A DNA stretch of 64,000 nucleotides from Arenicellales bacterium (GTDB taxonomy: Bacteria > Pseudomonadota > Gammaproteobacteria > Arenicellales > JAHEKD01), in the NCBI GenBank assembly GCA_028284225.1, contig JANQSD010000011.1, positions 302,230 to 366,229 on the forward strand, given 5' to 3'. Both the position numbers and the translations under genes were made by a program. Each line of letters begins with the position of its first letter. The stretch's first letter is position 1. The notes under the pieces were generated by a model that saw only the letters and a program-made list of their open reading frames with translations, ran no database searches and was not told the DNA's origin. Below, in pieces: positions 35,790 to 45,493 of the stretch.

Positions 35790-36839
35790 ATGAATTATCG
35801 AAATAAACCCGTTATCGTATTACTTACTGCACCGGAAACATCCGCATCTGTCCTATACGGTCTTTATGATGTTTTAGTTTCTGCCGGTGCTGTTTATCTA
35901 GATATGGTATCTGGTGCACCGGGTGATGAACTTTTACAAGTGCGTATTGTTTCTGCCGATGGCAAGCCTTTCCACTGTATTGGTAATATTCCGGTAGTAC
36001 CGCATTGTTCTATCGACGAGATCGAAGTTGTTGATGCGGTAATTGTTTGTGACATGTATACAGCCATATATGATGTGCCAAAAGGCAGATATCCTCGAGA
36101 AGTAAGTTGGCTTAAACGAATGCACAATACTGGAGCATTGCTCACATCGGTATGTTCTGGTTCTTTATTGTTAGCAGAATCCGGACTATTAAATGGCCAT
36201 CAAGCAACCGCCCACTGGGCATATCGAGATATGTTTCAGCGTCATTTCCCGAATATCACATTTGTTAACCAATCAATACTTTGCTTAGCGGCCGAGAGCG
36301 ATGGCATTGTCACTGCAGGTGGTGTAAGCGCTTGGCATGATCTTTCAATCTACCTGATTGCCAAATTCTGTGGTTACCAAACAGCAATTGAAACCGCAAA
36401 GGTGTTCCTGATAAGTGGTCATTCGGAAGGCCAATCGCCTTATGCTGTCATGACCCGGCCGATGGATACAACGGACGGTCCAATATCAGAAAGTTTAAAC
36501 TGGATTTCGGAGAATTACTCTACCACTAATCCCGTTGAAAAAATGGTTGAGCGATCAGGGTTGAAATCTCGCACCTTTTCAAGAAGATTTCGTACCGCAA
36601 CTGGGTTTACACCGATTGAGTACATACAGGCACTTCGTGTAGAGGAAGCAAAACAGATGTTAGAAGCAGATATCAACTCGAATGATGAAATTGGTATAGC
36701 AATCGGCTATGAGGATCCAGTATCTTTTCGTCGTGTCTTTAAAAGATACAGTGGGTTGTCTCCTGCTGCATACAGAAAGAAATTTCAACGAATCTCTAAA
36801 ATTGCTAAACCTAAAACAGTATTTAAAAAAATACAGTAA
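35790..36839 (+). CDS. GlxA-like transcriptional regulator (DJ-1/PfpI domain plus AraC HTH)
   Basis: A 349-residue regulator. The N-terminal class I glutamine-amidotransferase-like domain (about 5-200) includes LLTSVCSGSLLLAESGLLNG, where the Cys occupies the DJ-1 elbow position, and AHWAYRD. The C-terminal AraC domain (about 235-330) has two helix-turn-helices: VEKMVERSGLKSRTFSRRFR and IGIAIGYEDPVSFRRVFKRYSGLSPAAYRK. Relatives control methylamine, betaine or carnitine metabolism (GbdR, CdhR, ArgR). That fits a nearby methyl-transfer gene, but the inducer is unknown. Divergent from the oxidase/methyltransferase operon. Confidence 0.88.
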   Translation: MNYRNKPVIVLLTAPETSASVLYGLYDVLVSAGAVYLDMVSGAPGDELLQVRIVSADGKPFHCIGNIPVVPHCSIDEIEVVDAVIVCDMYTAIYDVPKGRYPREVSWLKRMHNTGALLTSVCSGSLLLAESGLLNGHQATAHWAYRDMFQRHFPNITFVNQSILCLAAESDGIVTAGGVSAWHDLSIYLIAKFCGYQTAIETAKVFLISGHSEGQSPYAVMTRPMDTTDGPISESLNWISENYSTTNPVEKMVERSGLKSRTFSRRFRTATGFTPIEYIQALRVEEAKQMLEADINSNDEIGIAIGYEDPVSFRRVFKRYSGLSPAAYRKKFQRISKIAKPKTVFKKIQ

Positions 36840-37207
36840 ACCACCTCACGCTTTGCGGCAGCGGAAGAGATGATTTTGAGTGATCGAGTTGAGGATGATT
36901 TTGACAAAAGAAATAGGTTGGCCGATAAAGCCATTTGTAAATGAATACGGATTGTCCAAATTTCCTGAAGTTTTAAGGGTGGCTTTTGTCTGAGAGTTTT
37001 CCTTTGTTCCATGGAATCTTAGGTTTAGGGGTATGTATAAGTAAATACATGATGATTTCTCCATTACTGAATAGAGATAAATTATGAGCCCCTATGAAAA
37101 TGGACTAAAGTATTGCCCAATACAGTCGTTTACGGTTTAATTCTGTGAAACAGTATCCAGATATTCAACCCAAAACTCTGCCATCTTGAACACTCATCCA
37201 TTTCCAC
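36840..37207. other. Intergenic region upstream of the MerR gene
   Basis: About 370 bases without a credible gene. I see several short stop-rich frames on both strands and no RNA fold. A terminator for the AraC gene is not evident. The MerR promoter begins at 37208. Confidence 0.5.
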
Positions 37208-37238
37208 TTGACTTGGAGTTACCCCAACCTGCTATTGT
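37208..37238 (+). promoter_or_regulatory. MerR-type promoter with 19-bp spacer
   Basis: TTGACT (37208-37213) and TATTGT (37233-37238) are separated by exactly 19 bp, the overlong spacing that MerR-family proteins correct by DNA twisting. Between them TTGG...CCAA (37213-37227) forms the dyad operator. The merR-like ATG follows 27 bases later, so the regulator is probably autoregulated together with its downstream genes. Confidence 0.8.
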
Positions 37239-37265
37239 GTCTGTTCTAAAACAAACAGATTAACC

Positions 37266-37628
37266 ATGAAAATCTCTAAAGCTGCCATTGAGAGTGGTCT
37301 GACGGTAGATACTATACGATACTACGAAAAATCGGGCATGCTCCCTGACATCAAACGAGGGTCGGATGGTCACAGATACTTTAGTCAAAAAGATGTGGAA
37401 TTATTGACGCTTCTCTACTGGTTACGCGAAACCGGCATGCCAATCAAGCAAATGAAACGTTTCACTGCATTGGTGAAAACCGGTGGCAAGACAATTGCTG
37501 AGCGTCGTGAAATCTTGCTCACTCATTCAAAAGAACTTAAAAGGCGACGTGATGTGTTGGACAGGTGTGACGAAATTCTTGCCATCAAAATTGCTGGCTA
37601 CGAAAACTTAACCGAGAATAAACCGTGA
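37266..37628 (+). CDS. MerR family transcriptional regulator
   Basis: A 120-residue regulator. The winged helix-turn-helix starts at once: MKISKAAIESGLTVDTIRYYEKSGMLPDIKRGSDGHRYFS (the R-Y-Y-E signature), followed by WLRETGMPIKQMKRFTAL and a dimerisation helix to about residue 112. There are no Cys residues at metal-sensor positions in the C-terminus, and no ligand domain; it belongs with short AdhR/YfmP-like MerR proteins. Its stop codon overlaps the GTG of the next gene, so the solute-binding-like protein may be its sensing partner. Confidence 0.9.
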   Translation: MKISKAAIESGLTVDTIRYYEKSGMLPDIKRGSDGHRYFSQKDVELLTLLYWLRETGMPIKQMKRFTALVKTGGKTIAERREILLTHSKELKRRRDVLDRCDEILAIKIAGYENLTENKP

Positions 37629-38335
37629 AGTTTGCATATCTCATTGAACCGCCTTTTAACTATCAAGATGAGCATGATCGCGTTACAGGTTGTGATGTGG
37701 AACTGGCAAAACATATCTTTTCAAAAATCGGGACTGACTCTTTTGAGCCGATAGAAACTGAATTTGCAAACCTGCTCCCCGGAGTTGTAAAAGGTGACTG
37801 GAGAATGACAACCGGGCTATTTGCAACCCCAGAGCGTAAAAAAATTGTTTCGTTTAGTCGGCCCATCTGGGCTCTGCCAGATGGATTACTGGTGAATAAA
37901 GATAATCCCCTAAGCCTGAAAGGCTATCGGTCTGTAGCTGCTATACCAGAGTGTACGCTCGCAGTAATTCGTGATCAGTTCCAACATCTTTCCGCGGTGA
38001 AATTTGGTGTTCCTGATGAACGTATCCTCATATTTGAAACCTATACTGAGGCTGCAAAAGCAGTCAAGCAAGGCAAAGCAGATGCCTATGCAAGTGTTGG
38101 TCGTGCCCACACTGGATTTATTGAGCAAAACTCAGAAATGAATTTAGAGCACGTACCAATTCCTGTATCAGAAAAGCAGCCAGCATTTGGCTGCTTTGCA
38201 GTAGCTAAATCTGACAATGCATTTCGTCATTGTATAAATGAAGTTTTGGATGCCTATATTGGCAGCAAACAACATAGAACTCTAATGGCTGAATTTGGAT
38301 TTACGAATTCTGAAATAGATCTTTTAATCCATTAA
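37625..38335 (+). CDS. Solute-binding protein family 3 domain without signal peptide
   Basis: A 236-residue protein that starts directly in the SBP-3 fold: FAYLIEPPFNYQDEHDRVTGCDVELAKHIF at residues 3-32 equals the usual mature N-terminus of amino-acid-binding proteins. GDWRMTTGLFATPERKKIVSFSRPI then covers the region that normally carries the ligand Arg. No signal peptide, lipobox or membrane helix exists, so it should be cytoplasmic. It begins with GTG overlapping the merR stop by four bases. No ABC permease is near. I infer an intracellular ligand sensor or a diverged enzyme rather than a transporter part. Confidence 0.75.
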   Translation: MKFAYLIEPPFNYQDEHDRVTGCDVELAKHIFSKIGTDSFEPIETEFANLLPGVVKGDWRMTTGLFATPERKKIVSFSRPIWALPDGLLVNKDNPLSLKGYRSVAAIPECTLAVIRDQFQHLSAVKFGVPDERILIFETYTEAAKAVKQGKADAYASVGRAHTGFIEQNSEMNLEHVPIPVSEKQPAFGCFAVAKSDNAFRHCINEVLDAYIGSKQHRTLMAEFGFTNSEIDLLIH

Positions 38336-38361
38336 GCATGAAAAATTAAAATGGAGAAAAC

Positions 38362-38961
38362 ATGAAAATTATATTGATTGGCGCTAAAGGCGATATTGGT
38401 AAAGCAGCATATTCAGAGTTGTCGTCTAGGCATGAAATAATATCCGTTGGGCGAAACAGTGGTGATGTTCATGCAGATATATCCAACCGTGACTCAATTG
38501 TTTCTATGTATAAAAAGATTGGTCTGGTCGATGCAGTTGTTTCAACTGCTGGAAATGTCCACTTCGGACCATTAAACGAATTCACTGAAGATCAATTTAT
38601 GATTGGTTTAAAAGATAAAGTAATGGGGCAAATCAATCTTGTTCTAGAAGGGTTAAATTATGTAAATGATAGCGGATCGTTCACGCTCACAAGTGGTGTA
38701 TTGGATCGGGACCCTATACGACTGGGTGCAAGCGCTGCCACAGCAAATGGCGCTATCGGAGGTTTTGTTATTGGTGCGGCAATCGAGATGCCGCGTGGAA
38801 TACGAATCAATGTTGTTAGTCCCGGGCTTCTTGATGTATCAGAAAGCCGCTATGGCAGTTACTTCCCAGGGCATGAAAGGGTTTGTTCAGAGCGCGTGGG
38901 TTTAGCATATTCAAAAAGTGTCGAAGGGTTTAGTACTGGTAAAGTAATCATTGTTGAGTAA
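38362..38961 (+). CDS. Short-chain dehydrogenase/reductase lacking the YxxxK motif
   Basis: A 199-residue SDR, shorter than classical members. The cofactor loop is IGAKGDIGKAAYSEL (5-19). The strand VVSTAGNVHFGPL replaces NNAG, and TLTSGVLD holds the active-site Ser. At the catalytic Tyr-x-x-x-Lys position the sequence is SAATANGAIGGFV, without Tyr or Lys, a trait shared with a small SDR subgroup. RINVVSPGLLDVS is conserved. It has a GGAG ribosome site and lies 26 bases after the solute-binding-like gene, so it is probably the third gene of the MerR operon. Confidence 0.8.
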   Translation: MKIILIGAKGDIGKAAYSELSSRHEIISVGRNSGDVHADISNRDSIVSMYKKIGLVDAVVSTAGNVHFGPLNEFTEDQFMIGLKDKVMGQINLVLEGLNYVNDSGSFTLTSGVLDRDPIRLGASAATANGAIGGFVIGAAIEMPRGIRINVVSPGLLDVSESRYGSYFPGHERVCSERVGLAYSKSVEGFSTGKVIIVE

Positions 38962-39215
38962 TTGAGTAGCAATAGCTAATCAACGAATCGAAATTTTCTT
39001 TTTTATCGAGTATGTCTGGTGAGTTGGCTGATTATTGTCCATTACGGTCAGTTAGAGGTGCAAAAATGAACTGCAATCTCCATGCTCAGCGGGAACTGCG
39101 TGTATAAATTGTAAGCTGTCTGATCAACGAGATGATTTTTAAAGTTGATAATAAATCTTCAACGACATTAATGGGTAAGCGCAAATAACTAAGCTATATA
39201 GAATGATTTTTTTGT

Positions 39216-39455
39216 TTAATCATCTGGCACGTAGGGAGGTTCAGGACCACATTCATTTCGAATAGCGAGCTTTGTTCCGATGATGCCGACTTGTTCGTAA
39301 GCTTTATCCCATTTTTCTTGCTGAGCGCAGGTTTGCCAAGCCTTGGCAACCTTTAATTCTTCCTCTGTTGGCAGACGAGTCTCTTCACTACAAGCGACCA
39401 TACCCGCAAGGCTAATGCTAACAACAGTCAATAAACAATTTTTTATATATTTCAA
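39216..39455 (-). CDS. Small putative lipoprotein
   Basis: A 79-residue protein with a type II signal: MKYIKNCLLTVVSISLAGMVAC, Cys at residue 22, and a hydrophilic remainder containing two further Cys residues (ACSEE... TCAQQEK... NECGPE) that may form a disulfide. The lipobox MVAC is slightly non-canonical at -3. No family is recognised. It lies 65 bases before lpxH on the same strand, in transcription order after it. About 250 bases without any recognisable feature separate it from the SDR gene. Confidence 0.65.
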   Translation of the reverse strand: MKYIKNCLLTVVSISLAGMVACSEETRLPTEEELKVAKAWQTCAQQEKWDKAYEQVGIIGTKLAIRNECGPEPPYVPDD

Positions 39456-39519
39456 TGTTAAATTATCCTTCTTAGTGTGGACTCTTTTATTTTATGCGGT
39501 AAAACATAAGCGTTAATCT

Positions 39520-40236
39520 TTATTGATGAACCAGTTCGAATTCTTCATCAACTCTGAGGTAACTAATGCCTTTATGCCAGTCGCCTAAAACAATGCGCTG
39601 TTTTTTATCACCGTTAATCAAATAGTCATGGGTTGCAGGCCGGTGAGTGTGCCCGTGAATTAGAATCTCTACATTCGAGTCCACGAACGTTTGTTCAATT
39701 GCGTGTTCATTGACATCCATTATTTCACTAGGCTTATAACTGCTGCCACTCATTTGTCGTAATTGCGATGCTAATGCTAATCGTTCTTCGATGCTTTTCG
39801 ACAGGACCGAGTTTTGCCAACTTGGATTGCGGGTCATTCGCCTGAACTTTTGATGTTCAATGTCATCAGTACATAGATCATCTCCGTGTTTTAACAGGCA
39901 GGTTTTGTCGGCCAGCTCTATTTGAGTTGGGTCATCAAGTATTTTTATGCCGGTGCTTGCACTAAAGTCAGCGCCTACCAGAAAATCTCTGTTGCCATGC
40001 ATAAAGTAAATTTGCTTGCCTTTATCAACCAAATTCGATAACAATTCCAGCTGGGTTGAATAGCCTAATTTTTCTGCGCCGTCATCACCGATCCAATATT
40101 CAAATAGATCGCCAAGGATGTATAAGGTTTCACCTTGTGAGAGGAAAATATTGTTTATAAATTCCTCAAATAAATCATTTGTGTCAGGTCTTTGGGGACA
40201 CAGATGTAAATCAGCTATAAAAAAGGTATTAGACAT
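39520..40236 (-). CDS. lpxH: UDP-2,3-diacylglucosamine diphosphatase
   Basis: A 238-residue metallophosphoesterase of lipid A synthesis that hydrolyses UDP-2,3-diacylglucosamine to lipid X and UMP. All metal motifs are present: FIADLHLCPQRP (D-x-H), GDLFEYWIGDD, HGNRDFLVG, HGDDLC and HGHTHRPATH. Length and motif spacing match Mn-dependent LpxH. Divergent from ilvI. Its presence confirms a Gram-negative outer membrane with lipid A. Confidence 0.95.
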   Translation of the reverse strand: MSNTFFIADLHLCPQRPDTNDLFEEFINNIFLSQGETLYILGDLFEYWIGDDGAEKLGYSTQLELLSNLVDKGKQIYFMHGNRDFLVGADFSASTGIKILDDPTQIELADKTCLLKHGDDLCTDDIEHQKFRRMTRNPSWQNSVLSKSIEERLALASQLRQMSGSSYKPSEIMDVNEHAIEQTFVDSNVEILIHGHTHRPATHDYLINGDKKQRIVLGDWHKGISYLRVDEEFELVHQ

Positions 40237-40272
40237 TAGCTAAATTATTAATATTAAGACGTTTTAATGGGT

Positions 40273-40300
40273 TTGCATGGCATATTAGGGCGTTTATACT
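40273..40300 (+). promoter_or_regulatory. Promoter of ilvI
   Basis: TTGCAT (40273-40278) and TATACT (40295-40300) are 16 bp apart, placing the start about 35 bases before the TTG start codon. That leader is too short for a branched-chain amino acid attenuator. Confidence 0.55.
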
Positions 40301-40340
40301 ACACTGTCTTTTATTTATCCAATAAGTTTTGAGGTGTATT

Positions 40341-42074
40341 TTGGAACTGACCGGTGCTGACATCACCATCAGATGCCTGGCGGACGAAGGGGTTGAATAT
40401 ATCTTCGGTTATCCCGGCGGCGCGGCATTGCATATTTATGATGCCTTACATAGGCAAGAAGATGTAAAACACATTCTGGTTCGTCATGAACAAGGGGCTA
40501 CTCATGCGGCGGACGGCTATGCACGTTCAACCGGCAAACCTGGTGTAGTGCTGGTGACATCCGGTCCTGGCGTCACAAACACAGTAACTGGTATTGCTAC
40601 AGCCTACATGGACTCAATTCCGATGGTGGTGATCTCTGGCCAGGTGCCAAGTAGCGTAATAGGGCAAGATGCTTTCCAGGAAGTTGACGCGGTTGGGGTC
40701 ACGCGCCCATGTGTGAAACATAACTTCTTGGTTAAAGACATTGAATTATTGGCTGAAACCATTAAGAAAGCATTCCATATCGCAACCACAGGTAAGCCTG
40801 GTCCGGTTGTGGTCGATATTCCCAAGGACATCACCGCTCAGAAAACCGAATATCATTACCCAGACTCAGTATTTATTCGCTCTTACCAACCAACCAGGCG
40901 TGGCCACCCTAAACAGATTAAGAAAGCAGTAGAAGCATTACTGGCCGCTAAACGCCCTGTGATTTATACCGGTGGTGGCATTATTCTGGGTGAGGCGCAT
41001 GAAGAATTAACCGAGCTAGTTAAGCTGTTGGGTTACCCCTGTACCAACACGCTGATGGGGTTGGGTGGCTATCCGGCCACTGATGCGCTATTTATCGGCA
41101 TGTTGGGTATGCATGGCACTTACGAATCCAACATGGCGATGCACGAGTGTGATGTCTTGCTGGCAATAGGAGCGCGATTTGATGATCGAGTAACCGGTGA
41201 TTTAGCTAAATTTTGCCCTTATGCAAAAATTATCCACGTTGATGTTGATCCATCCTCCATTAGTAAAAATGTACCTGCACAAATTCCGGTTGTAGGAGAG
41301 GCTAAGCTGGTCATTAATGAAATGATCGAGGCAGTTAAAGCCTCTGAAACTAAGCCGGATGCTGATGCCCTTAAAGGTTGGTGGCAGACAATCGATCAAT
41401 GGCGGGCGCTTGATTCATTTGCATACGATCAAAATGATGAGGTGATTAAGCCTCAATTCGTGGTTGAGAAACTGTATGAATTAACCGGCGGAGATGCATT
41501 TGTGACTTCAGATGTGGGTCAACACCAAATGTTTGCTGCACAATTTTATAAATTCGATAAACCAAGGCGCTGGATTAACTCGGGCGGATTAGGCACGATG
41601 GGTTTTGGTTTGCCGGCGGCGATGGGTGTGCAACTTGCTCACCGGGATGCTACCGTGGCCACAGTGACAGGTGAAGGCAGTATTGTCATGTGCATTCAGG
41701 AGTTATCAACCTGCCTGCAATATGATTTGCCGATTAAGGTCCTAAATTTGAATAACCGTTATCTGGGGATGGTCCGGCAATGGCAGGAATTCTTTTATGA
41801 GCGGCGTTATTCACATTCGTATATGGATGCTTTGCCTGATTTTGTTAAGCTGGCGGAAAGTTTTGGCCATGTTGGTGTGCGTATTGAGAAGCCGGGCGAT
41901 GTCGAAGCGGCTTTGAAGGAGGCTATAAATGATCGCAAGCGATTATATTTTATGGACTTCATCACTGATCAAACCGAAAACGTTTATCCAATGATTGCAG
42001 CTGGAAAAGGACATCACGAAATGCATTTGAAGCCCGCCGAGGTTGATGCTCATGAGCAGCGGGAGTTAGCCTGA
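40341..42074 (+). CDS. ilvI: Acetolactate synthase large subunit
   Basis: A 577-residue thiamine-diphosphate enzyme of valine/leucine/isoleucine synthesis. The catalytic Glu is in ILVRHEQGATHAADGYAR (near 50). GEGSIVMCIQELSTCLQY (near 445) is the ThDP/Mg motif, and the FAD-binding region is intact. I chose the TTG at 40341 (MELTGADITIR) because GAGGTG lies four bases upstream and the N-terminus then matches the family. The in-frame TTG at 40329 would remove that ribosome site. The stop overlaps the ilvH ATG by one base. Confidence 0.95.
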   Translation: MELTGADITIRCLADEGVEYIFGYPGGAALHIYDALHRQEDVKHILVRHEQGATHAADGYARSTGKPGVVLVTSGPGVTNTVTGIATAYMDSIPMVVISGQVPSSVIGQDAFQEVDAVGVTRPCVKHNFLVKDIELLAETIKKAFHIATTGKPGPVVVDIPKDITAQKTEYHYPDSVFIRSYQPTRRGHPKQIKKAVEALLAAKRPVIYTGGGIILGEAHEELTELVKLLGYPCTNTLMGLGGYPATDALFIGMLGMHGTYESNMAMHECDVLLAIGARFDDRVTGDLAKFCPYAKIIHVDVDPSSISKNVPAQIPVVGEAKLVINEMIEAVKASETKPDADALKGWWQTIDQWRALDSFAYDQNDEVIKPQFVVEKLYELTGGDAFVTSDVGQHQMFAAQFYKFDKPRRWINSGGLGTMGFGLPAAMGVQLAHRDATVATVTGEGSIVMCIQELSTCLQYDLPIKVLNLNNRYLGMVRQWQEFFYERRYSHSYMDALPDFVKLAESFGHVGVRIEKPGDVEAALKEAINDRKRLYFMDFITDQTENVYPMIAAGKGHHEMHLKPAEVDAHEQRELA

Positions 42075-42568
42075 TGAGACATGTTATTTCAATACTTATG
42101 GAAAATGAACCGGGCACTTTATCCAGAATTTCAGGTTTGTTTTCGGCGCGTGGGTTTAACATAGAGTCGTTGATTGTAGCGCCGACTGAAGACAATACAC
42201 TTTCTCGCATGACGCTGGTCACTAGTGGCTCAGATAGTGTGATTGAGCAGATAACCAAGCAACTGAATAAATTGATCGAAGTTGTTAAATTACAGGACTT
42301 AACTGAAAATCGCTTTATCGAGCGTGAGATGATGCTGATTAAGGTTAAAGCTCAGGACAATTCCTCCCGTGAAGAAATGAAACGCTTATCGGATATTTTC
42401 CGGGGGCGCATTATCGACGTGACTGATACGGTGTATACCATTGAGTTAACCGGTAACAGCAGTAAGATAGATTCTTTTCTTGAAGCGCTGGGTGATAAAA
42501 ATATTATTGAGGTTGTACGTACCGGCGTTTCCGGGATTGCGCGCGGAAACCGAGCGCTAAAAATTTAA
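42074..42568 (+). CDS. ilvH: Acetolactate synthase small (regulatory) subunit
   Basis: A 164-residue regulatory subunit. The N-terminal ACT domain (HVISILMENEPGTLSRISGLFSARGFNIESL) binds valine for feedback inhibition, and the C-terminal half carries the second ACT-like domain (MLIKVKAQDNSSREEMKRL). Length is standard for IlvH. Coupled to ilvI by a TGATG overlap; ilvC follows after a 176-base gap. Confidence 0.96.
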   Translation: MRHVISILMENEPGTLSRISGLFSARGFNIESLIVAPTEDNTLSRMTLVTSGSDSVIEQITKQLNKLIEVVKLQDLTENRFIEREMMLIKVKAQDNSSREEMKRLSDIFRGRIIDVTDTVYTIELTGNSSKIDSFLEALGDKNIIEVVRTGVSGIARGNRALKI

Positions 42569-42714
42569 TTTAAAAACGATTGTATAGCCCTATTCGTATG
42601 TTTCAAGCTTATTCAAAATGCGCGTTTATTCTATATAGTAATGTCGTATTTCTCACTTTGCTTAACATATATGGCTCATCCGAGTTTTAAATGGAATGCT
42701 TTTAAATTATTTGA

Positions 42715-43770
<1,056 letters not shown>

Positions 43771-43828
43771 GTAGCCCCGCGGTTACCATTACTTGTGAAG
43801 GTTCATTAGTCTGTATAGATGTTGTTTG

Positions 43829-43877
43829 CCGGGAAGTGGAAGTATGAATTTTACTCAATGCTTACTTCTTTTCCCGG
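43829..43877 (+). terminator. Hairpin downstream of ilvC
   Basis: CCGGGAA (43829-43835) pairs with TTCCCGG (43871-43877), extended by an inner GAAGTA/TACTTC stem. No T-run follows, so it may act as an mRNA-stabilising end or a factor-dependent stop rather than a classic terminator. Confidence 0.5.
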
Positions 43878-44017
43878 TAAAACAGATTTGTGCAAGGTCG
43901 TAACTATAGAATCTTTATCTTTCCCGTTTCTCTTTCAGGGCAGCAAAGGTGGGGTAGAATGATACAAACACAATTAACAATAATTCTTCAACATCATATC
44001 ATTGAATTTAGACTAGG

Positions 44018-44689
44018 ATGGAGCCAATAGAATTGAGTAATAAACAGTCTTTTCCATTTTTTGCCAGGGAAGGGCGAGTTCATATTATTACCAGCATAGT
44101 TTTAGCGCTTGTTGTTCATGTATTTGTTGGGTTTTATCCAGCTATCCCGTTTTGGCTGTTAGCAATTTTTGTGCTGCAGTTTTTTCGTGACCCGCCTAGA
44201 ACAATTCCGCAGGGCACAGGTGAAGTTGTTTGCCCAGCCCATGGTAAGGTAGTATTTACTGGCTTGGTCGATGATCCGTATTTGGACAGAAAAGCGTTGA
44301 AAATCAGCATATTTATGAATGTTTTTTCAGTCCATTCTAACTTCTCTCCCTATGCAGGTATGATCCAGAAAATCTGGTACCATGCTGGCAAGTTCGTCAA
44401 TGCTGCATTAGATAAAGCCTCTGAAGAGAACGAGCGTAATGCGATCTGGATTAAAACCGAGGATGATCAGGATATCGTATTTGTGCAGATTGCCGGTTTA
44501 GTTGCCAGGCGTATTCTGTGTCATGTCAATGAGGGAGAATCGATTGCCCGAGGGCAACGTTATGGTTTCATCCGCTTTGGCTCCAAGGTCGATGTTTTTT
44601 TGCCCGAAACGGCTACCTCCACGGTTAGCATCGGTGATACAGTCATGTCCGGCAATGATATAATAGCTAAACTTAATCTAATTTCTTAA
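44018..44689 (+). CDS. psd: Phosphatidylserine decarboxylase, short (Psd type II-like) form
   Basis: A 223-residue enzyme of the short, bacterial/archaeal-type phosphatidylserine decarboxylase group. Two hydrophobic helices near the N-terminus anchor it (VLALVVHVFVGFYPAIPFWLLAIFV in total). FFRDPPRTIP, NVFSVHSNFSPYAG and the self-cleavage site FGSKVDVFLP are diagnostic; the Ser of G-S becomes the pyruvoyl group. It makes phosphatidylethanolamine from the product of the next gene, pssA, 12 bases downstream. Confidence 0.92.
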   Translation: MEPIELSNKQSFPFFAREGRVHIITSIVLALVVHVFVGFYPAIPFWLLAIFVLQFFRDPPRTIPQGTGEVVCPAHGKVVFTGLVDDPYLDRKALKISIFMNVFSVHSNFSPYAGMIQKIWYHAGKFVNAALDKASEENERNAIWIKTEDDQDIVFVQIAGLVARRILCHVNEGESIARGQRYGFIRFGSKVDVFLPETATSTVSIGDTVMSGNDIIAKLNLIS

Positions 44690-44701
44690 CTGTTTTTTCT
44701 A

Positions 44702-45493
44702 ATGTCGGAACAGCCTCGCGCTGGGCAAGACCAGCGTAGTAAACGAATTTATATTCTGCCGAACCTGTTTACAACAGCCAGTTTGTTTGCGGGTTTCTAT
44801 GCAATCATTCAGGCGACCAAAGGCCAATTTGATGTTTCAGCAGCGGCTATATTTATTGCTGCCATTATGGACAGTCTGGATGGCCGTGTTGCCAGAATGA
44901 CCAATACAGTCAGTGATTTTGGAAAAGAATATGACAGTCTATCTGACGTTATCGCATTTGGTTTGACACCAGCGCTGGTCAGCTATGAATGGGCATTGTC
45001 ATCGTTGGGAAAAGTAGGCTGGCTGGCTGCATTTTTGTTTGTTGCCTGTGCAGCATTGCGCCTTGCCCGTTTTAATTCAATGACAGTCGCTGATAAGCGA
45101 TTCTTCCAGGGTATGCCGTGTCCAGCTGCAGCTGCTTTTGTGGCAGCATTTGTGTGGATGGTCTATAGCTATGAGAATCAGGGCTCGGAATGGCCTTATA
45201 TGACCTTGTTTATTACAGTCATTGCCAGTTTTGTCATGGTCAGTAATATTCCTTATTACAGTTTTAAAGATATTAACCTCAAGGGCCGTATGCCTTTCGT
45301 GGGTTTGATCGTTTTGGTATTTATTTTTGTACTGATATCTTCAGATCCACCTAATGTATTGTTTATTTTGTGCCTGATTTATTTTATCTCTGGCCCGATA
45401 ATGGCATTGCCGTTCTTGCGTAATAAATTCTCTAATGCAAAATCTGTGCCTGAGGTGCTGAATCTGGACGAGGATAAAGACCCGGAACATTAG
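44702..45493 (+). CDS. pssA: CDP-diacylglycerol-serine O-phosphatidyltransferase
   Basis: A 263-residue membrane enzyme of the CDP-alcohol phosphatidyltransferase family. The catalytic signature D-x2-DG-x2-AR-x8-G-x3-D-x3-D is complete in MDSLDGRVARMTNTVSDFG followed by KEYDSLSD. Six or more hydrophobic helices follow. With psd it forms the two-step route from CDP-diacylglycerol to phosphatidylethanolamine. The ilvIHC-psd-pssA order is typical for this class. Its 3' end overlaps the convergent DUF2288 gene by four bases. Confidence 0.95.
   Translation: MSEQPRAGQDQRSKRIYILPNLFTTASLFAGFYAIIQATKGQFDVSAAAIFIAAIMDSLDGRVARMTNTVSDFGKEYDSLSDVIAFGLTPALVSYEWALSSLGKVGWLAAFLFVACAALRLARFNSMTVADKRFFQGMPCPAAAAFVAAFVWMVYSYENQGSEWPYMTLFITVIASFVMVSNIPYYSFKDINLKGRMPFVGLIVLVFIFVLISSDPPNVLFILCLIYFISGPIMALPFLRNKFSNAKSVPEVLNLDEDKDPEH

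Noticed and set aside
38962..39215. Possible remnant gene between the SDR and the small lipoprotein
   Set aside because: Short stop-rich frames on both strands and no protein similarity that I can recognise.
40237..40340. Branched-chain amino acid attenuator before ilvI
   Set aside because: The leader is about 35 bases and lacks a leader peptide or hairpins.
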